Shown piece by piece: positions 34,536-44,314 of a stretch of 64,000 nt of DNA. The first letter of the stretch is position 1. Each line of letters opens with the position of its first letter. The notes under the pieces were generated by a model. The model worked only from the letters and a program-made list of their open reading frames with translations. It was not told where the DNA came from and did no database searches. Made by a program: the position numbers and the translations under genes. This stretch comes from Protea cynaroides (lineage: Eukaryota; Streptophyta; Magnoliopsida; Proteales; Proteaceae), in assembly GCA_028583415.1 (NCBI GenBank), contig CM053266.1:7697217-7761216 (forward strand), given 5' to 3'.

Positions 34536-34608
34536 TTTTAAGAGTGGGGGAGTTGTGAGACCTACATGCAAATTTCAGGGACGAAATTTCTTTTAAGGGT
34601 GGGGGAGT
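34536..34608 (+). other. T2 duplicated polypurine tract
   Basis: Two copies, 55 bases apart, of CGAAATTTCTTTTAAG followed by GTGGGGGAGT. After the first comes TGTGAGACC, after the second the true LTR start TGTAAGACC. The first copy is in the ancestral context (it follows the pol end); the second is an added copy. Confidence 0.75.
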
Positions 34609-36943
34609 TGTAAGACCCGCACTCTGTGAACCCGATCTAAACCTTGATTTCATGTCGTAACAGGTCTTCCGATCATCACCGGGCCAGACGAGATGAGCGG
34701 ATGACAATCAGGTACAAAATCAGACCAACCAGACCAACTTAAGTATGAAATCCATTCATACCGGTCGATGGTACCGGTCTATGGTACCGGTCGACCGGTA
34801 TGGTCTGCGCAGTAGACTACCAAGATCCAGAATTGGATCTTTGCGGGTCCCACTTTCCCAATTCTGAATCCTAAAACTTTCCTAATCCTAAGAGGCTTCC
34901 TAAACCTAATTCTTAGCCTATTTAAACCCCTCTAAGCCTCCTAGAATCCCTTCCATTAATCCTCACAAACCCTATAGAGGAGAAGGAGATTGGAGAAGGA
35001 GAAGGAAGAGCCGCCGTTGTCGTTCGACGACGCACACCTTACGCCAGTCGACGTTAAGTGTTTAAACACTTCCTCTCACATTATGACTCTATGATGGATG
35101 GGTTGTTTGGATCAATACCATGCAAAGCAGGTATTGACCTAAACCCTATTTTTCCGTCAAACCCTAATTTAGTCGATAAACCCTAGATTTGAGTTCTAGG
35201 ATGAATACCATCAAAGCTAGACTTGAATGGAGTTGGAAACGACTCTTACTCAAAGCTCAGACTTAGAATGTGTAGGAGAAACCCTGGAATCAATAGAGAA
35301 GGATCGATGACAGTCGAAAAACCAAGCGTATGGTCTTCTGGAGACATACCGGTCGCAGGTCATGCGACTGGTACTGCGATCGGTATCTCTCGGGGAGTAG
35401 CCTGTGGGAACCGGCTGACCATACCGGTCGCCAGTTTTCCCCACAGTGCTGCGACTGGTACATGCAACCGGTCAGCCCTGTGAGTGTATTTTTGTAACCT
35501 CGTTGGTTTTCCGACCAACGTAAATCTATTCTAATTAAACCCTTATATTGTATAGGGCTTTGTGATAGCACGTTTGGATCTTGCGACGAGGAGCAAGCTA
35601 TCAAACGAGCGTCAGGTAAGGGAATCGGACCTAAACCCTATAATTAATGGACAGTAAATTGTTGTAAATAACAATGAATATGTGGATTGGTGTTTGTGCA
35701 TATTGTATGTCATCATTTACTTTCAGCTATTATTATTGTTCATGCATACTCGCTATGCTAGAATGTTATTGCTAGACATGTGATTGTTTTCGTTGGTGTA
35801 TGGAATGGGAAGGGCCTGAGGTCTGGGATCAATCCTTACACTGGCACCTTTCTGTAGTATTCTATCTTAGCATGCTTAGTGCGGGTAGGGCATCAGGGGA
35901 AGGTCGTGGTACTGTGGTCTCTGGCATGTGGTCGCTGGCCTGGCCACGATGTTGTGGCACTGTGGTCTCTTACATGTGGTCTCTGTCCTGGCCATGATGC
36001 TTTAGCTATATCTCTATGCCGTAGGGAGTTATGTTGGGATAGGGTCTACTTGTGTATTGTTTTGTCTTAGTATGCTTGATGCGGGTAGGGCGTCAGGGGG
36101 AGGTGTGGCATTGTGGTCTCCAGCCCGGCCACCACGCTCTAGCTCTATCTCTATGTCGTAGTGAGTTGTACTAGGATGGAGCCTAGAGTGATGAAATATA
36201 GGATTGGTTAGTTGCGAGTCTAGTTTGCAAGCCCTAGCCAGTAGGGGCTTATGTATTGGTATGGATGAAGTATCAGGGGAGGTAGTGGATGCCTTAGCTC
36301 TATCTCTATTCCATGATGGGTGCATGTGGGTCGGTGGTAGTGTGGTCTACTGTGTGATGCTACACACTCGTGTATGAAGGTGAGGCAGCCTCCGAACCTT
36401 TCTATAGCACATTGCAAACTTGAACCAGGCCACAGCATAAAATTATTGTTACTCATGCATATAATATTGATACACTGTCAGATTATCTTACTGAGCTAAG
36501 TTGTGAGCTCACCCTTTGTATATACATTGTTTTTAGATGTTGATGCAGGTTACACGGTGGACGATTATATGAACGCTCCGGCGTATGGAAGTGTTGCTGC
36601 TCTGGATGTACAGGTAGGAGAGGATAAGCATGACGCTTCATGCGAGTGCCCTTTCTACGTGTACGTTTGATTTTATTTTATTTGTTTCAGTTATTTTTAA
36701 GGTGATGTAAAGATATTATTTATGTTTTGAGAATTTGGATAATTGAATACTTATTTATATTTATCAATAGAATACTCAGTTCATTTATTTAAAAACTTCC
36801 GTTGTATTTATTATATTCTGATTGTGGTTATGTGCAATGGTTTGTATGAGTGGACACGGTCTTATTGAGATCCTGGTGTGAACCGTTGGTTCAGTGACGG
36901 TTCACTCACACCATTCTAGTTGGTTTAGAATTGGGGTGTGACA
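34609..36943 (+). repeat. T2 3' LTR (2335 bases)
   Basis: TGTAAGACCC to GGGGTGTGACA. Same internal order as the 5' copy: CTATTTAAAC near 34918, donor position altered (GACG/TTAAG near 35055), exon near 35560-35620, peptide exon 36537-36670 with the last cysteine changed to tyrosine. Followed by duplication TGTTA. Confidence 0.95.
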
Positions 36944-36948
36944 TGTTA

Positions 36949-38040
36949 TGTGTTAAGAAACAATTTTTTATTTATTTTAACTGTTGATTTTAAGATATAT
37001 ATATATATATATATATATATTAGGAAATAGTGTTAACTAGATAGATGGTGATGATCTTGCTATTGTGGTGTTAGTCAAGGTTAAGTTAAAAGTTGTAGAA
37101 AGCTATGTGTAAATTTATAATCATGAATTATGATATGTCATAATTAGTATTGAAACATGGAAATATGTACGAAAATGAAAAACTTATGGAATGGTCAGGT
37201 ATTGAAGGAAGCAATGGAAAGTTAGATGATATATAAGTGTTAAACTACCATGAAATGTCATGAACTGATATGAAATGCAATGCAATAAAGGGATTTGACT
37301 GAAATGTATAGGATTGAAAGGAATGATGTTAGTAGAATTGAAATAGTAGATAATGGTATACCAAGAGATGAATCAAAATGAAAAGTCATAAATTTAAATG
37401 AATAGACACGTATACTGTAGCGGTAGGTAACAATTTTGTTTGAGAAAATGATTCTATATGTTAAAGTATGCAGTATTCATTTTTTTTGGGTATAAGTGGT
37501 TATGTTATACTATATGTTGAGACAAGAAATAGTGAGATAATTAGATGTGCACATGTCAGAGATTATTCAGCATAAGGTACTTACATTGTAATGTTATCCC
37601 AGTTGTACAAGAAAAGTTTGTTATGGTTTCAAATATGGCCCAAACAAGCTAAGGATAGAAATTGAACTATTTTAAGTTTAACATATGATCAGTGGTGATG
37701 TGGACTGATTTGAAGAGAAATGAATTTTGTAAGATATATTCTAATAGTCGACAACTGTCATTGGATATAAGAGAAATATCAAACTATTACAAGTTTCGAG
37801 TACCGAAGAGGAGTATTGATGTACAATGTGTTAAAGTATGAACTGGAATCTAGTTGTAGGTAACAGTTCAAGGGCAAGTCTAAGAATTGATTTCTTCAAT
37901 TTAAACATAAATTGGAAATAGAGGTACTACCTTGATCTCAAGTAAAGATGGATAACTAAGATGTGAAGAGTTTGAGATTTAGTTAACCTTGAGGACGTTA
38001 GTAAGTGTCCAAAGATGATCCAATTTCGTGAACAAAATTA
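36949..38040 (+). other. L4 internal 3' region, non-coding
   Basis: AT-rich, no long ORF on either strand, with an AT dinucleotide run at 36995-37021. It ends in a typical Gypsy 3' internal end (ACAAAATTATTTTAAGGGGG), so it belongs to an element that has either lost its genes or never had them here. Confidence 0.55.
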
Positions 38041-38058
38041 TTTTAAGGGGGGGAGGAT
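38041..38058 (+). other. L4 polypurine tract
   Basis: TTTTAAGGGGGGGAGGAT immediately before TCTAACACCCC. A purine run at an LTR start on the plus strand fixes the orientation of L4. Confidence 0.75.
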
Positions 38059-38562
38059 TCTAACACCCCAAGTGTTAGCAAGTAATTTCTATCTTACCTT
38101 GACAATGATGTGATAGGTAGAGAGAAGATGAGGATCAAGAAAAGGCTTATGTTGCTAAGTTATTGGTAAGGCAAGTTCTCACCCCCCGTTCCCGATGAAT
38201 CGGTACTATGGAATGCAACGTGATCTCTCCATCCTATTAGGGTACAAGAAATCCCCTTTCAGGATCACATTTCATAAGATTAACAAATACCAATCCATAA
38301 CACTACCCACACAAGGAATTAATTAAACCTATTCAGAGTAATTAAAGAAACAATACACATATTTCCAAATAAAAAATTAACGGAAGTCTTATCTCAAGTC
38401 CCAAGTAACTGACGTCTACAATTCATGAATGAAATCTTCAGAATATTATTACAAGTAAAAGTGTTTCTATAAGCTTAAGTATTATTTAAATGATTTGGAC
38501 AATACGTTCCCAATTAAATAGTTTATTTAAACACTAGTAGTACTATGAAAGATTGTTCACGC

Positions 38563-38699
38563 CTATCCATAGACACAGTTGTCACACTTGTAACTAGAGT
38601 TATGGACATCCTCGTCACTATCACCATCAACATCCTCTACACAGGATGGATAGTACCTTGGAGTGTCAATGAAATCACCAATGGTTACACCTGCATCAA
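38563..38699 (-). CDS. L3 terminal exon: diverged CxCxxC peptide
   Basis: On the minus strand, ATATTTTAG is followed by VDAGVTIGDFIDTPRYY and the end HNSSYKCDNCVYG, stop at 38563-38565. The first cysteine of the triad is tyrosine (a G-to-A change); the other two, the acidic middle and the stop are kept. A candidate upstream exon near 51365-51400 reads CTLYCLATITS in the joining phase. Confidence 0.42.
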
Positions 38700-39874
38700 C
38701 TAAAATATTATGTGTATGCGGGGTAAGCTCAACTACCGAGCTTAGCAAGGAAATCAGACATGTACATACAGAATGCATGATATTACAACTATGGTCTGGT
38801 AAATAACTATAAGTGCCAGCTCAAGACAACCTATGCATGGAGGCTCCAGGCTGCATGGGTCATCCCCATCAAAATGGTACTATCCCACACATGGAGCATA
38901 GCACATCCCCCAAGTATGGGTCTATCGTTGTGGAATAAGCCCGTATTCTATCGACTACTTGCCCACAACTCATCCCAAGCCTGTATTACACCAACCACTT
39001 GAGGAGGTGATAATCCCACTAGTCAACTCGCCCGCTCATCCGTACTATGTCAGGTTTGGGGAGCATCACAGCTATGTTCATACCACCCTTTATTGAACCC
39101 ATGCCACTATATAACCCCTCAAGGACTAGGAGTATAGTTATATGGGTATTAAATATTCAACTAACCATGTCTACCTAATTAGCCATATTACTGGATCGTA
39201 ACTTCGTCAAGCTTTCGACCCCGTCCGTCCTCCCACCTAGGACGTTGTGATTTGGCTAGGGTACATATGGTCAATGCAAAGTAGCATCAGTAAGAAGTGG
39301 TGCAAGCATTCCATTCCTCCCACCTTCCTCCTTACCTACTTAACCAGAGATCATGAATCAAACATCGACCAGTCACTTTTGTAGAAAGGTAACGAGTGTC
39401 CCATTCCACTGCCTCTCCAATCCTTACCGATACTGCTAATCCCAAACACAAGGATTCATATGCATGAGCACACTAACAGTATATTGGATGGCATGTTATC
39501 ACACAAGACATGTAAGACCCGTGTCAAACTAATCCAGTCTTACCACCTTGAACCAGGTTCACCCATCATGGTCGAGTCAAATGGACCAAGGGCGTGAAGG
39601 AGAGTGAGATCCCAGGTATCAAATCGACCCAAAAACACTTAAAATAGAGAAAGGGTCACATACCCAACTAAACAGGGTCGACCCTCCCAAATCAGAAACT
39701 CAAACCCTTAAAATTTGGGAGAGGGTCGGACAGTGTCAGACCACAGGGTCGACGGGATCATCGACCCTCTCATCGACCCACACTTGCCGCCGAAACTGAA
39801 ATTAGGAAATTTCCTAATTTTTGGTTGGGATTCTTTCCAAATCTCAATGGGACTATTATAGGACATTCCTACTC

Positions 39875-39884
39875 TATTTAAAGG
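39875..39884 (+). promoter_or_regulatory. T3 LTR promoter TATA-like box
   Basis: TATTTAAAGG about 365 bases into the LTR, followed by the purine-rich presumed R region and a consensus splice donor 143 bases later. S2, S3 and the 3' LTR have the same site. Confidence 0.5.
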
Positions 39885-41408
39885 ACGTCCCTAAGCCACT
39901 TTCACTCCTTTCACAACCCTAATTGAATTGAGAGAAAGAGAAAAGAAGGAAAAGAGGAAGAAAAGAGGCAAGGAAGAAGACTTAGCAAAAAGGAGAAGAA
40001 TTTTCAGAGAAAAGTAATCTTCTCAGGTATGGATACTAATTCCATGAGTTTCTACAGACCTTAGGTTAGATATGGTTGAGTGTAGGATTTCGGAGAAACC
40101 AAAACCATCCATTCATGGTTAGGTTTACATGGAAAACCCTAAGAGAATGCATGAAAGCTATCTAGGAGGATGAATCATGGTTTCAGACCATGGAGTGAAT
40201 GTTTAATGGAATGTGGAAGCAAGCCATAGGACCCCAAACACGAATAATAGACAAAAAAGTGGAAATTGGACCAGAGTGCACCGAGGGTCGCACACAGGGT
40301 CGATAGACCCATCGACCCTAGGCACCCTGACCATCGACCCTCAGCATTCGGGAAGTTCAGACAGAGGGTAGGGTCGATAGACCCATCGACCCTATGCATT
40401 CTGAGTATCGACCCTCTGATCGACCCTCAGTTAATAGCATGGTTTTTAAATTCGGAATTAATACTAATTAAATTCTATCGACTTTGTTAGGTTTGCTAGC
40501 ATTATAATAACACTGTAGAGGTGATTTTAAAGCTTGAAAAAGTATCTTATAGCAAACTAAGGTGAGGAACCTTAACTCCAAACTAAATCGGTTAATAATA
40601 AACTATTTTTCTATTTCTTGAGTCCTATGCCATGTTTGATTCTATGAAAATATGATTGTAATGTGCATACAGCATGCCATCCAATATTTCTATTACTTGT
40701 TCATGCATATTTACTTTATTGTTTATAACATGATGATGATGATGATGATAGGAATAGGCATGTGCTTGTATGTGTATGGTTGATGTACTTGATGCGAGCA
40801 AGTATCAAGGGAGGTGTGATGAGAACGTCAATAAACGTTAACCTTTGGCGGATCTCAGCACTTTAGCTCTATCTCTAACTCAAGTCTTGTGCATTGACAT
40901 CATCGTATCGCCATTACCTTAGCAGAACTATTGTGTCGTAGGGTATCAGGGGAGGTGGTCTCGGTCCATGTAGTCTCTGACTCTACCGGGGGGCCTTAGC
41001 TCTATCTCTATGGACATTCTGAGGGATACTGGGGTGAGGCCTTGGATACACTGTTTGGCATTAGGATTGGTTAGTAGCGAGCCCAGTTTGCAAGCCCTCG
41101 TTAACAGGGACTTACGTGTTGGTATAGCATTATATAGCAATAAACGTTAACCTTTGTTGTATAATGTTATGGTAGGGTGAATGGGGACGACGATAAACGT
41201 TAACCTTCGGGCGGACTTCCACACCCTGTGTATAGAGGCGGTGTCAATAAACGTTAATCTTTGACCACCCAACCTTTCTATTGCGCATTGCAAACTATAA
41301 ACCAGACCAAAGAGATAAATGAATGTGCATGCATATGTAATGTTGCATTGTTTTGGCTACTCACTGAGCCGTGTTGTGTGCTCACCCCTCGACGTCGAAT
41401 ATTTTTAG

Positions 41409-41542
41409 TTGATGATGCAGGTTACACAGTTGAAGATTTCATGAATGCGTCTACATACGGGACGGTAGCAGCAATGGAAGCTGGAGCTGAAGATGATACA
41501 CACGACTCCTCTTGCGAGTGCAACTCGTGTGTATTTGATTAG
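41409..41542 (+). CDS. T3 5' LTR terminal exon: CxCxxC peptide
   Basis: Acceptor ATTTTTAG then VDDAGYTVEDFMNASTYGTV, ending HDSSCECNSCVFD and TAG at 41540-41542. The frame is open further upstream to an ATG at 41261 (94 codons in all), but that upstream part is not conserved between families, whereas the part after the acceptor is. The 3' LTR copy (50862-50995) differs by one residue. No known domain. Confidence 0.52.
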
Positions 41543-41832
41543 ATATTTTTATAGGTTTCTTTATTGGATTTATAAGACATGTATTTGGTACTTAAATATT
41601 TATGTCTCAGTTAAACACAGAATAATTTGCTATTATTTATGGATATCATTTTAGTTCTCAGTTCATTTATTTATAAGACTTCCGCTATTGTGTATTTACT
41701 CTGATTATGATGGTGAGTGTACGAAGGTTCAGGTAACGCGGGGATAGCCTATTTGAGATCCTGGTTGAACCATTGGTTATTTAGCGGTTCATCACACCAT
41801 TCTAAAATGTACGGAATTGGGGTGTGACAACT

Positions 41833-41844
41833 TGGTATCAGAGC
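41833..41844 (+). other. T3 primer binding site
   Basis: TGGTATCAGAGC, a perfect match to the initiator-Met tRNA primer site, three bases after the LTR. Confidence 0.95.
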
Positions 41845-42108
41845 ATCTCAGGCCTTGTCCGCTGAACTAGCATGCATTCAACACAAGTGTGAACTGGGAT
41901 AGGATAAAAATAAAAATAATGATATTAACACATTGTAAGCACCAGTGATGTTTGAGACAAAATCTAAAAGAGAATAATGCATCTATTAAAAAGAGAAATA
42001 AGTTTTAATAACAATGAGAGCGAAGCAAAACATATATATATAACAAAAGCAGAGTACAGTCCACAACCCGGACAGTTACTCTGTAGTACAAGAAAAATAA
42101 AGTACAAA
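41845..42108 (+). other. T3 leader
   Basis: Non-coding. Contains the block GTCCACAACCCGGACAGTTA (about 42059-42078) shared with T1 and, diverged, with the N family. It lies just beyond the stop of the antisense gene, so it may act as that gene's 3' end or in the genomic RNA (packaging, dimerisation). Confidence 0.5.
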
Positions 42109-43435
42109 TCAAGAAGCTGGAGGCGAAGGAGGAGGCGGGGCCTCACGATCTTTGTCATAGTCCTCAACATAGACCCTAGTCAACCAGGCCACCTGGGTCT
42201 GGGTCGTCTGGAGACTAGTTGTGAGACCGGCTATCCTCTGATCAGTCGCACGCTGCACCTCTAGGAGCTCCCCCATCCATACGCCTGATGCGTGCTGAGC
42301 AGCCAACAGCTCATCCATCCTCAGATCAGATCTGTGTTGAGCATCCCTGATCTCCTGCAGCATCTCCATCATGGCTGAAGGTGGAAGTGAAGGATCAGTC
42401 GAATGGGAAGGACCAGCCTCAGGTGCAGGAGCCGCCGCAGAAGATGTACCAACTCCAGCCGCATGTGTGGGTGATGGCGGTGGTATCGAGTCGACGTCCA
42501 TGTACATACGATCATCATCATCGACGGGATCCACCTGAGCTCTAGCAGCAGCAGCAGCAGCCTCAGCATCAGCCACCTCAACCCGAGTGTGAGGGCGCAC
42601 CATCGCGTTCCTCTCATCATCGCTAACCTGAGCGTCTCGAAGTCCCATCTTGCATATAGCCTCCCAATCTAGAGGCGAAGAGAAGGTCTTCTCCTGAATC
42701 TTCTCATCAACTAGGTCAACCCCCAGACGAATCAACAGTGTGGTGATCATACGCCCATAGGGTAGATTACCCCTATGACCGGACAACGCAGCACTGATCA
42801 TCGTCCGCATGATGATGTAAGGAAGACAGACGGGCTGATGAGTGCATATGTTGTTGATCAAAAACTGGGTCAGCTGAGACACCCTCTCATAGTGCCCACT
42901 CTGCGGGATCAGGTTATGCTGAATGATCCTACAGAACACCCGCGGAGCCGGACGCAAGTAGCACACCCTCATCTGCCAGCGATCGGGCTGTAGTAACTGA
43001 CTATCAATCTCGGCCCGCAACCACATCTCAATAAAGTCGTGCTCACCAGGTGCACAGTACACCATAGGACCATCATAAGGAATGCCCAACAGGTCGGTCA
43101 GCTGCCGATAATCAAAGAAAATCTACACCCCCTTGACGTAGCTAGTGATGCGCAACTCCTGACCAAGCTCCACATCGTTGTGGTTTCCCACAATCTGAAG
43201 GTTACAGTAGAACTGGCGCACTAACTCTAGACGTGTGCACGCATCGTATGTGATGACAGGGAGCCACCCCATATCACCAAAAGCTCCCTCTACATTGAAC
43301 AAGGCTAGCTCAGCCAAGTTCACCATACGACCCCCCTTCTACTTTCTTGCCTGTATAGTAGGCATATTGTGCCTCGGCTTCATTGGAGCAGAAGCGAAGC
43401 AGATTACGAACTCTAGGTACTTTGGTACAAGCCAT
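42109..43435 (-). pseudogene. T3 antisense gene: putative plant transposon protein (Transposase_32-like)
   Basis: Opposite to gag-pol. The minus-strand ATG at 43433-43435 starts MACTKVPRVRNLLRF. The domain follows (MGWLPVITYDACTRLELVRQ; FYCNLQIVG; SYVKGV; LLGIPYDG; APRVFCRIIQHNLIPQSGHY) and then an acidic and proline-rich tail with a coiled-coil-like stretch (MLQEIRDAQHRSDLRMDELL), ending PPPPSPPAS. There are two breaks: a frameshift at a G run near 43336-43341 and TAG at 43123-43125. The 326-codon part downstream is fully open. Length and structure match the two N-family copies. No catalytic motif is visible; a DNA-binding or regulatory role is possible. Confidence 0.78.
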
Positions 43436-43440
43436 AGTAT

Positions 43441-43881
43441 CTGCAGATAAGAAAGAAAAAGGAAAACAAGGAGTTAATAGGATAAAAATTCAAAATTGGG
43501 CATTATAACGACGTAAGTTGGCCAAAAGCCTTACTTTTCACCCATACAAGTGGGCAGGAGGACCTACGTATGTTCGAACACATCATACAATAGTTAAACA
43601 GAAGGAAATTTTAACTGACAAGGTCCAATTTGAAGAAATTTCAAGAAATCAAAAAATTTCAACAAATTAAGGCAAAAAGAGAAAAATTTAAGTTTCTCGA
43701 TAACCAAAAGATTAAACTCAAAAATTTTTGAGGGCTTTCGTTCCTCAAGACACCAACAACAAAAGCCCCCAATAAAAATCGAATTTTTACGGTTGGAAAA
43801 AGTTTAATTTGAAAAATATAAGTTAAATGAGCAAAAACCTAGAAATAGAAACCTAAAAACAGGTAAAAATGGAAAGCATAC
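43441..43881 (-). other. Intron in 5' UTR of T3 antisense gene (putative, 441 bases)
   Basis: On the minus strand: donor CTACAG/GTATGC (GT at 43880-43881) and acceptor TTTCTTATCTGCAG ending at 43441, five bases before the ATG. Both N-family copies have the same arrangement, so the antisense gene has its own transcript. Confidence 0.6.
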
Positions 43882-44036
43882 CTGTAGGGATGAAGTGGAT
43901 GTTGAAACTCGGACTAAAATCGATCCACAACAGTGAAGTAGCACTGTAGCAACTCGGAGAGAAGAGGCGAGTCGAAACAGGAGGGAAATAATAGAAAATA
44001 ACCCAAAATCAGACTTTAAAAATCTGATTTTTGGTC

Positions 44037-44176
44037 AGAGGGTCGAACAACTCGACCAGAGCCATCGACCCTCTGATCGACCCTCTAATCGACCCTCAGC
44101 TCTCGGGAATCTGACAGAAAAACACAGGGTCGGACATTAAGGGTCTGACATACCATCGACCCTCACCATCGACCTT
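44037..44176 (-). promoter_or_regulatory. T3 antisense promoter region with family word cluster
   Basis: At least six copies of the element's own word (CATCGACCCT, GATCGACCCT, AATCGACCCT, AGGGTCGGAC, CATCGACCTT) lie upstream of the antisense gene's first exon. Downstream on the minus strand an AT-rich TTTTTAAAG (about 44012-44020) could be the TATA. The same words flank the LTR promoter. Confidence 0.55.
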
Positions 44177-44314
44177 GTATAGAAAAGACAGTATTTTTTT
44201 TATAAAACGAGCTCGAATTGGAATTGATTATTAGTTAATGTGCCTACATGACATATACATGATTTCTCACCTATTTTGATGATTTTCAGGCACCATCAAT
44301 CATCGAAAAGAAAT

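Larger units (their letters stand above)
26948..36943 (+). mobile_element. T2: Ty3/Gypsy chromovirus (Tekay/Del type), complete structure, decayed
   Basis: Plus strand, 9996 bases, flanked by a perfect duplication TGTTA (26943-26947, 36944-36948). LTRs of 2334 and 2335 bases, primer site, gag missing its N-terminus, gag-pol intron, pol with all domains, duplicated polypurine tract. By eye the first 270 bases of the two LTRs differ at about 6% of sites plus one 15-base insertion, mostly transitions. About fifteen in-frame stops, most of them C-to-T type. Confidence 0.96.
39511..41829 (+). repeat. T3 5' LTR (2319 bases)
   Basis: TGTAAGACCCG to GGGGTGTGACA. U3 words GGGTCGAC/ATCGACCC at 39655-39795; TATA-like TATTTAAAGG at 39875-39884; A/G-rich first exon with donor CTCAG/GTATGG at 40027; second word cluster 40280-40435; exon 40491-40561 (acceptor TTTGTTAG, donor CTAAG/GTGAGG; not open in the phase used by T1/T2); four copies of ATAAACGTTAACCTTTG at 40831, 41140, 41193 and 41247; peptide exon 41409-41542. 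Confidence 0.96.

Noticed and set aside
41261..41407. Upstream half of the 94-codon T3 LTR ORF (MTTQPFYCALQ...)
   Set aside because: Not conserved as protein in other families, and it contains the T-rich run before a strong acceptor. It is probably intron; only the part after 41408 is retained as coding.
41833..41844. tRNA gene suggested by initiator-Met-tRNA-like sequence
   Set aside because: Only the 12-base primer-complementary stretch is present; no tRNA body. No tRNA or rRNA gene was found in the window.
42369..42620. Leucine-rich minus-strand ORF within the T3 antisense gene
   Set aside because: Out-of-frame shadow of the antisense gene's acidic and proline-rich tail.
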